Shown here piece by piece: positions 52,308-63,870 of a DNA stretch of 64,000 nucleotides. The number at the start of each line of letters is the position of its first letter. The first letter of the stretch is position 1. The position numbers and the translations under genes are program-made. Under the pieces are notes generated by a model. The model saw only the letters and a list, made by a program, of their open reading frames with translations, was not told where the DNA came from and did not search any database. The stretch comes from Strigamia acuminata (taxonomy: Eukaryota > Arthropoda > Chilopoda > Geophilomorpha > Linotaeniidae): NCBI GenBank assembly GCA_949358305.1, contig OX442318.1:11328517-11392516 (forward strand). The letters run 5' to 3'.

Positions 52308-55300
52308 GTAAGATGCATATTCCTACGTCTGCATTTAAATTTTATTTTTGACTTTTGTTATAGCCAAAGATACCCATCGAGTTTCATCAAAAAAACAAAC
52401 TTACACCATTCGGCATATGTACGCAAGTAACCAGTTAAGTATTAGACGTTCAGCATTTTGCTTAGAACAGCACACCAAATTTGCCAAACCATAATTTTTT
52501 TTGCATTGAAGTATGTTTCATTGTGTAAACTGTTACATTTATTACTCAGGTAACAGGTCATTGGAACATTCTGAACTTGCAATGGCAATAACAGCAGAAG
52601 TGGCTGAACCTTTTTTAGGCTATGCAGTACAGTATACATATACAAAGTAATATTTATGCTTCTACATTTGAGTCTGTTATAACGCCTCATTTTAGCTCTC
52701 ACTCGATGTACCATTTGATTTTCAATTCGTTTTGGATATACATGAACCAGTTCAAATATCTATTGGCTTCACCATCACAAAAGTAAAAATAGTGATTAAG
52801 TAAACTAATACTGCACATGCTAAGAAACAAATAGGTCAAATGCTAGTTTGTTGATAATGCTTTTTTCTATTAATGCTACACTGCAAAAATTGTAAGATGT
52901 AAACTTACACTTTTATAAGTTAGAAACGCTTGGCCCTATTTAAACAGCTTTTTGGAGTAAAATTATAAAATTGACGTGTAATGAATAATGTATGAAGAGC
53001 AAATATTATATCTTTATGCATGTGTATTTTCCAGGCAGTGTTGCGTGTGTTACCATTACATGAACATCGTTACTACCGTCTTCCCCCGAATATAACACCA
53101 TGGTGTTGTATTCGAGTTTTGTTCGAAATGGCAAGTTTGAAAACATTGACCGAAAATTCGAATATAACACCACTTCAGCTATAACACCATGGTGTTATAT
53201 TCGAATACAACACCATGGTGTTATATTCGAATTTTTTATTGTTTTCAAATACAACACCATGGTGTTTTATTCGAATTTTTAAAAAACTATGAAATACGTA
53301 CAGTGTACGCTTCCAAAACGCAAACGATACAGCACATGTACGTTTTTATTTAGTTTATTTTTATTGTTTTTTGTTTTTACTTTAAATAAAACACCAAAAA
53401 TAAAAACATACAAGATATTGTTTGTTTTTTTAATCATAGTCATAAACACATATTAACAATTTTCCTTTTTTTGCAAACTTACATGTTTTTTTACGAATAC
53501 AACACCATGGTGTTGTATTCGGGGGAAGACGGTAGTATAACGCATTACACAATGTGGAAAGCAAAACTTAACGGCACAGTTGGACATGCTACTGATATCG
53601 GTACTTTTGCCAGAAAAACATACCGGTACTGCAGTACTTTTGCTGGAAATACGTACCGGTACCGCGGTACCCTTGTACCGACCCAATGTACCCAGTTCCG
53701 AATTGCAGTACATCTCACGGTACATGAGAAAACGCGAGATGTACAATAGTAATTGATATACAGGGTGTTCTAAAAGTCTGGTTCCCTCCAACTATTTCCT
53801 GAGCAATGGCATCTAGGCCAACTTTGATGAAGCAATCGTATAGGAAGTTGGGATTGAAAATGGAAATTAAAAATTGGAAATTATGCTGTATCTTAAACGA
53901 TTTAAAAGTTAGAAAGTGAATGACCTTAAAAATGGTCTTCAAAGTGAAATTTGATAACACCATTAGATTGCTCTCACCCAACTTCCTACACGATTGCTCC
54001 ATCAAAGTTGGCCGAGATGCAATTGCTCAGTAAATATTTGGAAGGAACCAGACTTTTAGAACTGATACCATAATTAACAGATATAAGGCTGATACCGATA
54101 TTGTTTTCCCCACAAGCATAAACTGTATTAGCGCAATATTTTCCAGTATTCCTTTTTAAGTACGAAAGAAGAGCCTTGTGTGCCGAACGAAGAGTTTATA
54201 TTGTGTGGTATACGATGTAGCAAACTGAAGTTCGAAACTGATCCCTGTTGCATTCCATATTCATTTCTGAAGCAATGTAACAATCCTTGTAACAAATACG
54301 AAGGTGTATTCAAATTGAATCAAAAACACAAGAGGTTAGTAGGAGGACTAACGCCAACTGCTGACTGCAACTGTAGAAGAAGCTGTGAAAATGAAGTTTA
54401 CGATTTACAAATTGACATAATAAGTTTGAACAAAGTTCGGGCTAATTTCCACTTGACTGATCAACACCTAACTGTGTTTCAAGAAAGATGGCTCTATGAC
54501 TTAATCTCTCTACTCTGTGACTTTGGTGGAAATCTCGGTCTTTGGTTGGGTTTTTCACTCCTTTCTCTAATTGATTGTCTAATTGGTTGTGCCAAAAGAA
54601 ATAACAGATGGCTAGGGAGCAACCGTAACAACGTCATTAACAAATTTGAAAAACACTTCAACAAACACGAAACAAGATTCAAAATGTTTGCTCAAAAAAT
54701 AGAAACTGATAACGCACAGAGCAAAAGCAAATGGATCCGTGCAATTTATTTTAGTTGTTCGATACTCTGTTGTTATATTCTGCAAAGTCGAATAAACAAG
54801 TATTTGTCGGGACCCATTCAAAATGCAGTCAAGATTGAAGATCCTCCAGTGGTCACATTTCCAAACATCATTAATTGTCCAGGACCACACAGCGGAAAAC
54901 TCAATGTTTATAAAAAAAAGTATTTCGACCGCTATCTCAAGGTGAACACAACCAAGTGTGAAGTGGATGCTTATGACCTTATACATTTCAATAAAATAGA
55001 TGTGGAGACTCTTTGGAATAAGAAATTTCAAACTAAACTGCTCAATATGGATACACTTCCAACTGACGTAAGTCAATCAGTGTTGCCCGTTACCATTACA
55101 ATAACATTGTTACTAGTGACTTTATTATTACGTAACTGTAATGGTAACACGTTATACAATTCGAAAAGCATAACGCAACGGTAATTCGTTACTATTTTAG
55201 CAGTAACAAACCATTATTAAAACTTCTATTACCACTACAGTATATCAACAATGGTAGCAAAAAAAGTTACAAACTGGCTTTAACTTCTCCAAATGTTTTG

Positions 55301-58300
55301 TGTACCTTTACGTAATAAGTTGTCCTATGGTCGGTTAGTTTGAAAAATTACTACAAATTAAATTAATAAAATTCGTTTTAATTATTACTCCGTACAATTT
55401 ATAATTTTGCCAAATTTCTAAGAAAAATAAACATTTGTACAATACAATTCAAATCGAAAGAGTTGATATAGGTAATTTGCGCAAATGTAACAGTAACCTA
55501 ACGGTAACAGTATAACTTAACTACCTAAAATGTAATGATAACTATTGGTAACTAGGGATTTTTGCTTTGTTAGGCCTAATTCACACTTGAACCACTTATG
55601 TAGAAGTTGTGACTTTTAGAAAGTCTAATTTCTACAAGTGTGAATGATCTATTTTTAGACTGTTCACACTTATCCATGTAGAAATCAGTGACGTTTTTTA
55701 CTAGAGCCAATACAAGTAATGCAATAATGCAATAATGCACCTCTTCAAAAACTGGTAGATTATTTGATTAGGGCTAGAAAGAAATACTTAACCACTGAAA
55801 GGTAGAGGTTAGCATTTCTACTTGTAGGTAATGATCCATTAATGATAGTGTGAGCCTCGGGACGGCCATATATGGACCTTCCCTCAGCTCCACCATGTCG
55901 CACCTGCATTTAAGATTCCGAGGCATGTCTCTCCTATGTCCCCCTTTCCTCTAGATATACATATAACCCACTTGTAAATTAAAGGAAGACAGTCTACTTA
56001 GTTTAAACAACTCGTTCGCTCGAGACTCACAGATAGAAACTTGTGTTTTTTTAAAAAGAAAAACAGAGGCCAGTTCAGTGAACCTACATACTGTTTAAAT
56101 TTTTGTTCCATATTAGAAGTTGATTATTTTGGGGCCGAAACAAAAGTTCGCGATCTTGTATACACTATCAAAACGACCAAAACGCATTTTCGTTCGTATT
56201 TCACGAACTATTAGGGCTAGAAAAAAAGACTTTTGTTTAAAAAATAGGTTCTTTTATTGTCTATCTGTTGATGTATTGTACAAATTTTTTCATGCATTTG
56301 AAAGTACTTTCTTTTGAAGCCAAAAGTAGCCTTAAAAGTTGAATTGACATCCATTTTTTTTTTTTAGAATTTTCTCTAGAATAGTCACGTGACAGAATGG
56401 GGGCAAAACTAGAATTGTGAGGTCAAGATGTAGAAATCACTTCTACAACTTAAAGTTGTAGAAGTGTCGCCATTTTGTTCTGAGATGTAGAAAACTAGAA
56501 AAAGCGTGAACACAAGACGTTCTAAAAGTAGGCGGGTTTTGTAGAAAAGTGGTTCAAGTGTGAACATGGCAAAGTCTGCTTATACTTTCAAGAATTGAGC
56601 AAAAGCCCAATATTGTCGTCAAAACTACACTAAGGAAAAATACCGTATACTGTACTCGTATCAGTGCTGGACTGGCCCGGCGGGCTACCGGGAGTTTCCC
56701 GGTGGCCCGTGGCCGCCGTGGCCTGTTGCGGCCTGCTGTAGCCTGTCCCGACTCCATTAATTGTGGCCCGGACACCCAGATTTCCCGGTAATAAATTTGT
56801 TCCCAGTCCAGCCCTGACTCGTATTGCCATATAAACAACATTCAACACTTCTTCCTGCACCACTCAGCTTGATCTATCACCTTAATGGGTCAGTCCACAC
56901 TATGGTAGGATAGAACTAATTAATTCTATCCTACAATAACCCTAAGTTTATAAACTTAAAGTCATTGGTTGCTGGCTGTAAATGACCCATGGACAACCTT
57001 AGTAGATTAGCCAGCCACCATGTTAATGTCTTGTAAAATTTTTTCAGATGTTCAATGTTGACTTGTATAACAACAGCATGACCATGTTAAACTACACAGA
57101 TGGTATTTGCATAAAACATGCATTTGGTAATAACTCTTGAAGTAAATCTATCAATTCCATTTCATGAATGTTTTTAAAACTTCTAAGTGCCAGAAAAGTA
57201 TAAGACAATGTCAATAGCTGCTTTCGTGATACCCGAAGTGAATAATATTTGCAAACCAGACATCCACAATGTAAGGACAATTTCGATTGCCAACTTTTCA
57301 CTATACAGTAAATCACTTTTATGTTTTCTTTCAGATCTATTTAAGTCCACCCGGTGATCCTGATTTCCCAGATTTATTCAAAATAATACTCCCTTCTTCA
57401 TGTTTTTACATAACCTTATTTAAAATCTTAAAGGTAAATCCAGTACAATAAACGTCGTACATAAATTTAGTGACTGACAAATAAAGTGCGCACAGATGTA
57501 ATATTATAACACTTCTTTCTAATGTGCAAGGTGGAACGCTTGAACACACGTCAAAACCCATGTACTTCAAATATGAGTGAATATTATCATTGCAAGCAAA
57601 ACTGTTTGGCTCAGAAAATGATAAAACTTCAACTCTGCAGGTCAGATATTGGCACACATGATTGTCACAATTTAAAACACTTAACTTACGGCTAAAAAGC
57701 AACAAAAACAATAACATGTTCCGTATTCTTCTGATTAAGAGCCACACTCGAATAAAAGCCACAGCTGAGAGAGCATGAATACCGTATTAACCCGACAATA
57801 CAGTAGGCGCATTCAATAACTGATAAACGGTCGTTTAAACACGTTTCCACGAACTTTTAAACGAGATTCTCGTTTAAAAGCTCGTTTAAATGAGTTTAAA
57901 CGAGCTGAAAATAAACAACCTTTTTAGGTCGTTTAAATCTCCGTGTAACGAGTTTTCTCGTTCAAATTGCACATTTTGGCCGCCATCTTGGATCTCCGTT
58001 AGATCGATTGCGACGATTGGAGATATAAGCACAATTTTGCAGCTGTTATTATTTTTTTATAGTGAATGATGATAATAATCATCACTACAGTTATAATTAG
58101 AGCTTGAAACAAAGTACCCGTATGCAACATGTAGCGGGAATTACGACCTAGATCTTGATCTGGAATCCCAGGTCAAGTTTGGCAGTTGGTTAAACAATGT
58201 AGTTAAACAATCGTTTATTTGCTAAATAAACGATTACATAAATAAACGATTACATTCAGAAACGCGGCTTTTCGTGTAAAAATTCGTGCGAGACGAAAAT

Positions 58301-58914
58301 TTACACGAAATGTTATTGAATGTGCCTAGTATTTTTTTGTATTTAACGTAACAAATGATGAACTTACACTATGTTCGTTACGTTACATATTATTTTTTCA
58401 TGAAAAACTGAAATTCTAGTTGCAGCTTTGAATAAGAACTGCGGCTCTTATCCGAAGGAATACAGTAGTAATAATTTACTGGAACTATTTTTTTTCCAGT
58501 ATGCCATTTGCCATCAAGGAGAGCACGCCTATGTGCAATTCTTCATCAATGGCCAAAGATGTGCGCAAATTGTATTACAAAATTCATTTATCAACTGATG
58601 TTGAAAAAGAATGTGCTTGTCCACGACCTTGTCAAATATTGACTTACAAACATAGCTCATTCAACCAGCCAAAAGAATTGGAAGGGCCCCCTCTGCTCGC
58701 TGCAGTGTTCAACATGTTTACTAATAAAGTTGAGTTCGTAGAAGAAGAATTCCAGTATTCGTTTGGAGCTTTGGTCTCCGACATTGGAAATGCATTAGGC
58801 CTCACTCTCGGAATTTCTCTACTCACTCTAATGCACATCACGTGTAATCAAATTTTACCTTTTATTCGGATGAAATATAATGCTCTTTTTAACCGTAATT
58901 GCCTAAATCCCTAA
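51858..58914 (+). CDS. Two-domain (concatenated) DEG/ENaC channel subunit, copy C
   Basis: Exons 51858-52307, 52364-52433, 52550-52626, 52696-52782, 54147-55067, 57048-57126, 57188-57270, 57335-57433, 57531-57640, 58500-58914 join in frame to 796 residues with two DEG/ENaC halves as in copy B. Pore motifs are GLWLGFS and GLTLGIS. Exon 1 after FPIPPVSLC and the start of exon 5 have diverged from A and B, while TM2, the linker and the second TM1 are nearly identical, so the extracellular surface has changed faster than the pore. All splice sites except exon 2's (GTTAAG) are conventional. Introns 4 and 5 are swollen by TIR elements. Confidence 0.88.
53073..53535. mobile_element. Palindrome-rich mariner-type MITE in intron 4 of copy C
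   Basis: CTACCGTCTTCCCCCGAAT and its complement form the ends, flanked by TA on both sides (53071-53072, 53536-53537). Inside, AACACCATGGTGTT, itself a perfect 14-bp palindrome framed by GAATA/TATTC, recurs about six times. Confidence 0.88.
53560..53750. repeat. GTACCGGTAC-rich repeat
   Basis: Repeats of TACCGGTACTGCAGTACTTT-like words. The same words recur at about 62085-62235 and 63560-63870, so this is a dispersed family of unknown class, possibly hAT-linked. Confidence 0.5.
53761..54064. mobile_element. Foldback MITE with 90-bp arms in intron 4 of copy C
   Basis: The left arm (CAGGGTGTTCTAAAAGTCTG) and right arm (CAGACTTTTAGAACTG) are inverted over about 90 bp, including GGCCAACTTTGATG and its complement. 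TA precedes the left end. Copies A and B lack it. Confidence 0.8.
54147..55067 (+). CDS. Copy C exon 5: fusion exon joining the two halves
   Basis: 307 codons, exactly the length in A and B. The N-terminal portion ([18 protein letters not shown]) differs strongly from NSEDTANLILKHQKIVEG in B, then identity becomes near complete through the pore and linker. Confidence 0.92.
55580..56564. mobile_element. TIR element in intron 5 of copy C (about 985 bp)
   Basis: TTCACACTTGAACCACTT and AAGTGGTTCAAGTGTGAA are perfect 18-bp inverted ends, with further TGTAGAA homology inward. No coding region was recognised and no target duplication was clear. Confidence 0.75.
56662..56816. mobile_element. hAT-type MITE (155 bp)
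   Basis: The ends CAGTGCTGGACTGG and CCAGTCCAGCCCTG have a perfect 8-bp duplication ACTCGTAT (56654-56661, 56817-56824). GC-rich interior. Confidence 0.92.
57804..58328. mobile_element. TIR element in intron 9 of copy C
   Basis: TAGGCGCATTCAATAAC and GTTATTGAATGTGCCTA are inverted ends. The interior repeats GTTTAAAC-type palindromes. Non-coding. Confidence 0.65.
58500..58914 (+). CDS. Copy C exon 10: C-terminal region and TM2 of half 2
   Basis: 138 codons, intact to CLNP-stop. It has [10 protein letters not shown] and GLTLGIS. One codon longer than copy B in the loop before TM2. Confidence 0.92.
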
Positions 58915-59900
58915 TAAAAATTATGCACTCTGTCAGTAACAAAATTGCATTAACTGAATATCCAATTTATCACAAGTATTTTACAATCTGCATTTGCGTA
59001 GGTCATCACCACATTGTCAGTTGTCTCTCTTTTTCTAAATTTCCATGACTGCGTACATTATAAGCATACTAACATGTTAATTATCCTTTTTTCAACCGAA
59101 AACTATTAGCAAACAGTAGGCGCATTCATGAAGTCATTTAAACGTGTAAAATTTAACATTGCATCCTCGGCATCCTAACTGATCTCTAATATTTTCTATT
59201 TTTGAATGTTTCATTTTTATCAGAAATTATATTGTACACTTATTTGAAGCACTAGAACTAACAACTTAATAAAAATGTAAATTGCTATGTTAATTGTATT
59301 CGATCATAAGCAGAACAGGACAAAAGTGGCAAAAGTGCATGACTTGTTCATGAACCCAGACCAAAAAGAAAAAGGTCACAATATGGTTAGAAATTGGTTA
59401 GATATTTGGTCAATTTGCGGCAATGCTGTCACGCTTTGCTCAGGTTGTGTTCACACGACAGAAACACAAGAAATGTACCACAAATAATATAACCTATTTA
59501 CAATGTTCTTCTAATTACGTAGTTTTCATTTGTTAAAACCACATTTATTAAACTATTTTCAGATTAAAATCTGAAAACAGTTTTTACTGTACTCAGAATT
59601 CAATGAAATAAAATGATTAATAGCAAGCTTACCTGGATTTGGCAATTTTATCTTCAAATCCAAAACATGTCCCGTTTGTTTCGGCTAAAAAATAAAGAAA
59701 GTGATGAGAATTAAAATTTTGCTGGTCACAAAGATATTCGCATCACAATTAAATATGAATTAATTTACAGATACACACATGGATTTTAATAAAAAGCATT
59801 AATTTATTAATTCTTAGTCCACTATCATTTTAATTTGATAGATGATAAAAGTAAGATTAAAGAAAACTATTGACTGTTACTGAGTATTTTACTTGCCCTA
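58915..59900. other. 3' flank of copy C
   Basis: Homologous in part to the DNA after copies A and B. A 66-codon frame at 59287-59487 has no recognised motif. No further gene supported. Confidence 0.4.
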
Positions 59901-60213
59901 TTTCCGCAATTAAAGACCGCATTTAAATTGTAACCGCCCTCGAATACTACCCGCAGCCAAAAGTGCCGATGTGATATAAGAGCCACCCTTGAATAGTAGC
60001 CGCGGCTATTAAAACAAAAAATAAAACAAAATAAACGCACAATGTTTTTTCAGTCGTTTCGCATCCGTTCCAAATCCAAAATAAACGTAAAACGACCGAA
60101 AAACGGCCACAAGTTCAAATAAGAGCCGCCCTTGAATTGTAGTCGCTCTCGAATAGTAGCCAAGGCCAACAGCGGCCATTAGAAATAAAAGCGTCGGCCA
60201 TCAATTGCGGAAA
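59901..60213. mobile_element. TA-flanked MITE (TTTCCGCAATT ends)
   Basis: TTTCCGCAATT and AATTGCGGAAA with TA on each side. The interior carries CCTCGAATAGTAGCCGCGGC-like words shared with the MITE at 48340, so the two families are related. Confidence 0.75.
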
Positions 60214-60878
60214 TACGGAAAATGATATATTTTTATCCATGAAAAAATAATTAAACCAACAAAGCAACAAAGAAAAAAAACCTGGTCGAAAAAATATATT
60301 GCCAAGGCCAATTAATTTCATCCATTTTTCAAAGAAAAAAATAAGAGGTTAAATTTTTTCAAATTTCTCTTCATTCTACAATCTTTTTGGATGCATATAT
60401 TATTGAATCAATTGAGTCTACAAACATAATTGCAGCAGACGTCGCATTGTAATTTGCTTGGCGAGATCGAGATAACTCGGAAATTTGTAAGCCAAAACAT
60501 GCAAGTTCAGCTGATCAAACTGCATTCCAATGCAATTATATAAGAATTTCACAGAAGTATAAATTTTTCAAATGCCCTTCAAGTTGAATAATTCATAGTC
60601 AAAATCCATTATCATTCAAGTCAGAATACGTCATTGTGGGGAAATCCATTTTCTTGCAAAACACACAAAAAGAACATCCTGGTGTATTGAAAAAGTTGAA
60701 TTTCCATTTGTTATGTATATACAAATAGTGACTGGTGGTATCACCTAACTCCACAGCATAATTTACATCAGGTGGAAAGGTGAGTTGAGTTTTTAACATG
60801 CTCCACATGTGTTTCTAATTTCTAAGCAATCAGGGAAATCAAAAACCACTTAAATTCACTTTCAGACATACTTCCCTA

Positions 60879-61082
60879 ATGATGTTTCTCTATTTGACCT
60901 GCTTAATTGTCATCCCATCAATTGTTCTGAGCTTTGAAAATGAACAACTGGATGAAGAAATCAGAAATATTTTCCTGAACAAAGGAATTGGATTTAAGAG
61001 ATATCCGGATTATAATTTTCAAAGAAGTAATTACATTTTCTATATAAATTTTCCACATAAAAACTGCATAACATTGATCTAG
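60879..61082 (+). CDS. Candidate first exon of a secreted protein
   Basis: A 67-codon frame starting MMFLYLTCLIVIPSIVLSF has a clear signal-peptide-like leader, then an acidic and aromatic stretch. A CAG acceptor-like site lies 14 bp before the ATG, and a possible donor (GAAGTAATTAC) lies inside. It could be the leader exon of the galaxin-like gene 1.6 kb downstream, but a direct join is out of frame, so intermediate exons would be needed. Confidence 0.35.
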   Translation: MMFLYLTCLIVIPSIVLSFENEQLDEEIRNIFLNKGIGFKRYPDYNFQRSNYIFYINFPHKNCITLI

Positions 61083-62060
61083 TAAACCTAAAAATCTGGA
61101 TGGACATTGGATAGGTGTGGTGGTAGATTTACCACATACCGGTAGATTTTACATAGAGAATAGGTCCGTTCAAAGTTAAATAGATTTTCAGAAATCAAGT
61201 AAATCGGATTTCAAAAAAATTAAACACTCCAATAGCGATTTCCTGTTCAGACCCATGTCCCGGAAGCGAAATGCAACCAGCCATCATTTATTATTCTTTG
61301 AGAAATTTTGTAGCAAGATTGTTAAACGTTAAATGGGTAAATAGCATACCAAAACTAACGTCCTTTGATCACTCTTTGTGCAATTAAAGATGGCTAAACA
61401 CCAAGAAAATCCAGTAAAATATCCCAAAGATGGATTTTCACAATCCCACTTCAACTTGATGACGTAAAAATCGCCGGTCTCCAAAAATCTAGAAAACCAC
61501 AGAAGTCAGTAAAATTGTCGTGCACCGCCCCTCACTTCAAAACAGGGGTGGAATGTCTGTCTGTACGACCAGTCGTCTAGGGTGGGTGGGTCAATGATAC
61601 CTATTTGGATGCAACCATCTTCTTGAATAGGAAAACTTTTTTCGACTTCCTATATTTTGTTGAAAACTTTTGACTATGTTTGGACAACTATAAAGTTTGT
61701 CCATTAAAAAATTTGCAGTGTTTTACACATTATACACTGGTTTATTCAACATTGAAATTTCTGCCCCTTAGAAATCCCAGCAGAACTCTAAGTTGGCTAC
61801 TCCCAATTTAGCAAAAGCACTTCTATTCTCTGAAGCACTATAAAAGATACCGAGCCATTTCACTTGTTTAGGGATATAAAAAAAATAGACCCAAACACCA
61901 GAATTGCTTTAGATGTACAGACATTGTAATCGATTACCTATTGTTAGGAAATTGTTTGCTTTCCTGACATTCGCAATCAATAAACTGAACAAACAAGTAT
62001 GTTGAAATAAAAACAGCATAAAACAACTATATTTCATGAATAGAAAAAAGTTTTTTTTTT
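61083..62060. other. Non-coding stretch
   Basis: No gene, RNA or bounded repeat recognised. Confidence 0.4.
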
Positions 62061-62084
62061 CTGGTGGTAGTAGGGATTGCAGTA

Positions 62085-62235
62085 CCAGACGGTTTTCATG
62101 GTGCTGGTATTCAGTACTGACATTTTTTTCCGGAAATATATTCGGTTCCGGTCCCGAATGAAAAATGAGCACCGGTATTGGGGCCGGTACTATCAAGAGC
62201 GGTACTGGCACCGGTATTGGTACCGGTTTTGGACA
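62085..62235. repeat. GGTACCGGTA-rich repeat
   Basis: CACCGGTATTGG and GGTACTGGCACCGG-like tandem words, adjacent to the BED-finger scrap and like the repeat at 53560. It may be the end region of a hAT element. Confidence 0.45.
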
Positions 62236-62347
62236 GTCAATCTATTTCTCAACAAAAATATTTATTTGTCATGTAAAATTAGATAATACTGTAGTACTAC
62301 AATTTATTCTTGAAAATCAGCCAACAAATCCGTCTTGTGTATACTTT

Positions 62348-62536
62348 TTAAGTGTTTATGAGGCCCTGAGTTGATCCACCACTTGTTTTAAGAGACGTTT
62401 TCTTTCCATCTCTTTCACAAACTTTACAAGTGGCTGACTGACCGTCACTAGACTTTGTAAAATAGTTCCACACTGGATTTTTGTTTGTAGAAACTTCCGG
62501 CGTAGACACTGCTGGAGTAGGAACTTCCAGATACAC
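62348..62536 (-). pseudogene. BED zinc-finger fragment of a hAT-type transposase
   Basis: Minus-strand frame of 62 codons containing VWNYFTK, CKVC and GGSTQGLI, the W..F / CxxC / GST..L pattern of BED fingers. A single-base frameshift just before the histidine pair (HxxxxH in the next frame) and the missing catalytic domain make it a remnant. Confidence 0.7.
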
Positions 62537-62698
62537 TAAGGCGCTTTCACTTAAGTCCTCCCAGATTTAATTTATACATACCCTGAATGCACCGAACTGT
62601 CGTCTTCATACCTTGCCCATCTGAGTGTTAAAAAAACAAAAACTACAGAATAATTACATAATTTATTTATTTTAAAATCTAGATCTATCTGCTTCAAG

Positions 62699-63486
62699 CA
62701 TTTACAACCCCTTCACTCAAAAATGCTGCAAAGGAACCGTCCACCAAGGAAACAACCTAGTCAGCGAATGCTGCGGCTCCAACATCTACGACAAATCCAC
62801 CCAACTTTGTTGCAACGGTCAAGTCCACGACAGAAAATACGCCTACCTCTGTTGTGGTGAAAAATCCTACAACACAAAAACCAGCACTTGCTGCAACAAC
62901 GTCGTAGCCTCCCTCCCCGACAACACCAACCCCAACAACATCGCCTGCTGCGAAGACAAAGCCTATGACACAACAACACAACTCTGTTGCTCAAACCCCA
63001 CCAACTACCTAATGCAACCGATCGACAAACTCCACAAACAAGACACCGCTTGTTGCGCCGAACAAACCTACAACCCAGAAACAAGTACCTGCTGCACCGA
63101 CTACTCAAACGGCAAAACAATTTCCACCCTCCACCACCACCAAGGCAACAAAACACAATGTTGCGGCCAACAACTCTTCGATCCCGAACAACTGGGCGGC
63201 ACTTTAGGTTGTTGCGGCAACAAAACCTACAACTACGAAGCCGAACTCTGTTGCTACGCGCACACCGACAACGTAATCCTTCAGAAAAAATCAAAAAACG
63301 ACAACTGCTGTCAGGATAAAGTCTACAACACACTCACCCAGATGTGCTGCAACGACAAAGTCCTAGACAACGTTGACAGTAAGAAAATGTGCTGCGGTGA
63401 AGCGGCAATCAACTACGACAAGCAGGTGTGTTGCTACCACGACGGACTCATGCAAGCCATAACGAAAAGATCGGCGAACGACACAG
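62699..63486 (+). CDS. Galaxin-like dicysteine-repeat protein, one exon
   Basis: An open frame runs from an acceptor-like cttcaag to a GTAATA donor at 63487 (phase 1). It encodes about 262 residues with some 16 CC doublets, many in the form CCG.K.YN.....CC (CCGEKSYN, CCAEQTYN, CCGNKTYN, CCQDKVYN). This is the galaxin pattern known from coral skeletal matrix and other invertebrate secreted proteins, where cysteine pairs crosslink the matrix. Neither the N-terminal nor the C-terminal exon is identified; the gene may run past the window. The exon is GC-richer than its surroundings. Confidence 0.75.
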
Positions 63487-63559
63487 GTAATAAAAGTGAT
63501 TTAATGACATTAATGGCTCTCTTAAACTTACAAACTTTACAAACAATCAGTGTTAGGCA

Positions 63560-63870
63560 CTGCACACTGTACTGTACCGGCGTTACAGTAATGCTGGTAA
63601 TGGGACAGTATCACAGCCTGTACCACAGTACTTTTGGCCAGCTGTGTACCGGTACTGCGGTACTATTTTCAATGGGCCACAGTACCGTGTACCGATATCG
63701 CAGTACTTTAGGTAACCCAGCGTACCGTGGACGGATTTTGCGGTACTTCCGCAGCAGGCGCAAATGACATATCCCGTTACTGCAGTACAGTTGTAAGTGT
63801 CACGTATCAGGACTCCGATACTTGGTGGGTCAGCGCGGTGTACCGTATACTTGTAACGCGGTACACTTAA
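63560..63870. repeat. GTAC-rich dispersed repeat
   Basis: Repeated GTACCGGTACTGCGGTACTATTT-like words truncated into short units (GGTACTG, GCGGTAC, CAGTACC). It lies in the presumed intron after the galaxin-like exon. ORFs across it on both strands are artefacts. Confidence 0.5.

Noticed and set aside
62761-63333. Minus-strand cysteine/arginine-rich ORF opposite the galaxin-like exon
   Set aside because: The TGC/TGT-rich plus strand shows the galaxin CC repeat; the minus frame is its shadow.
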